Of a stretch of 64,000 nucleotides of DNA, positions 63,852-64,000 are shown piece after piece. The notes under the pieces were generated by a model. That model had not been told where the DNA came from. It ran no database searches and saw nothing but the letters and a program-made list of their open reading frames with translations. Source of the stretch: Paenibacillus sp. FSL R7-0273 (GTDB taxonomy: Bacteria; Bacillota; Bacilli; Paenibacillales; Paenibacillaceae); assembly GCF_000758625.1 (NCBI RefSeq), contig NZ_CP009283.1, positions 1,871,501-1,935,500 on the forward strand, read 5' to 3'. The position numbers and the translations under genes were made by a program. Position 1 is the first letter of the stretch. Each line of letters opens with the position of its first letter.

Positions 63852-64000
63852 ATGAAGAAACAACTGCTTCTGGCTTCGCTGAGTACAGTGCTGGCATTAG
63901 GGCTGGCAGGCTGCGGCGGCTCCGATAATACAGAGAATGCCGGGGGAGATCAGAAACCGGGGGCTGCAGGCGAAAAAACCAAAATCAGCTATTGGACAGG
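63852..64000 (+). CDS. Sugar-binding lipoprotein (cut by window edge)
   Basis: 49 complete codons visible from ATG 63852, with AAGGGGGT upstream. The signal peptide ends in LALGLAGC (Cys21), then a Gly/Asn/Glu linker and KTKISYWTG, the typical mature start of a family-1 solute-binding protein. A TATAAT box lies at 63798-63803. It is presumably the first gene of a transporter operon controlled by the preceding kinase-regulator pair. Confidence 0.88.
   Translation, partial: MKKQLLLASLSTVLALGLAGCGGSDNTENAGGDQKPGAAGEKTKISYWT

Overview
The window reads as a chromosomal segment of a spore-forming, moderately GC-rich Firmicute, most likely Paenibacillus or a close relative. The basis is the spoVAC-spoVAD-spoVAEb operon, the Bacillus-type yqeG-yqeH-aroE-yhbY-nadD-yqeK-rsfS-yqeM cluster, AGGAGG-type ribosome binding sites with frequent GTG/TTG starts, YesM/YesN-type two-component systems beside sugar-binding lipoproteins, and several plant-polysaccharide genes. 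No rRNA, tRNA, CRISPR array or prophage was seen.

Layout. 0-3.7 kb: a partial AraC regulator divergent from a GH3 beta-glucosidase. 3.7-5.6 kb: a 52-bp tandem repeat array split by an IS3-family element. 5.6-8.7 kb: a metallo-beta-lactamase-fold hydrolase, a guanidine-I (ykkC) riboswitch driving a paired SMR exporter, and an aldo/keto reductase. 8.7-9.7 kb: 19 copies of a 51-bp repeat. 9.8-15.1 kb: a complete mannitol operon mtlA-mtlR-mtlF-mtlD with a cre-like site. 15.2-16.7 kb: M42 aminopeptidase and a small membrane protein. 16.9-19.1 kb: a 57-codon small membrane ORF and spoVAC/AD/AEb. 19.2-25.4 kb: a chemoreceptor and a MoxR-DUF58-transglutaminase operon. 25.5-31.6 kb: the yqe cluster, with cvfB inserted before yqeM. 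31.7-36.1 kb: a 52-aa ORF, a sugar ABC transporter and a small membrane protein. 36.2-38.6 kb: a 4-copy 51-bp array, an alpha-carbonic anhydrase lipoprotein and an ArsR-type regulator with a large extra domain. 39.0-46.2 kb: an arabino-oligosaccharide operon (binding protein, two permeases, GH43, GH51, GH43). 46.2-48.6 kb: a 10-copy 51-bp array, a TetR-controlled second SMR pair and a GNAT acetyltransferase. 48.7-52.3 kb: AraC regulator, unknown secreted protein, a palindromic repeat region and a second aldo/keto reductase. 52.6-64.0 kb: two YesM/YesN-type systems interleaved with three sugar-binding lipoproteins and one permease pair.

How it fits together: much of the region handles carbohydrate sensing, uptake and intracellular hydrolysis. 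Three CUT1 permease pairs are present but no ATPase, so they presumably use a shared ATPase encoded elsewhere, as MsmX is in Bacillus.

The most unusual feature is a set of four arrays of 51-52 bp tandem repeats. Their sequences differ, but all are built round the same small hairpin (7-bp stem, 4-nt loop, AARGGSA-N4-TSCCYTT). Three of the four lie between convergent genes, and one was split by the IS element with an apparent AAAT duplication. I know of no description of these as a class, but could not search.
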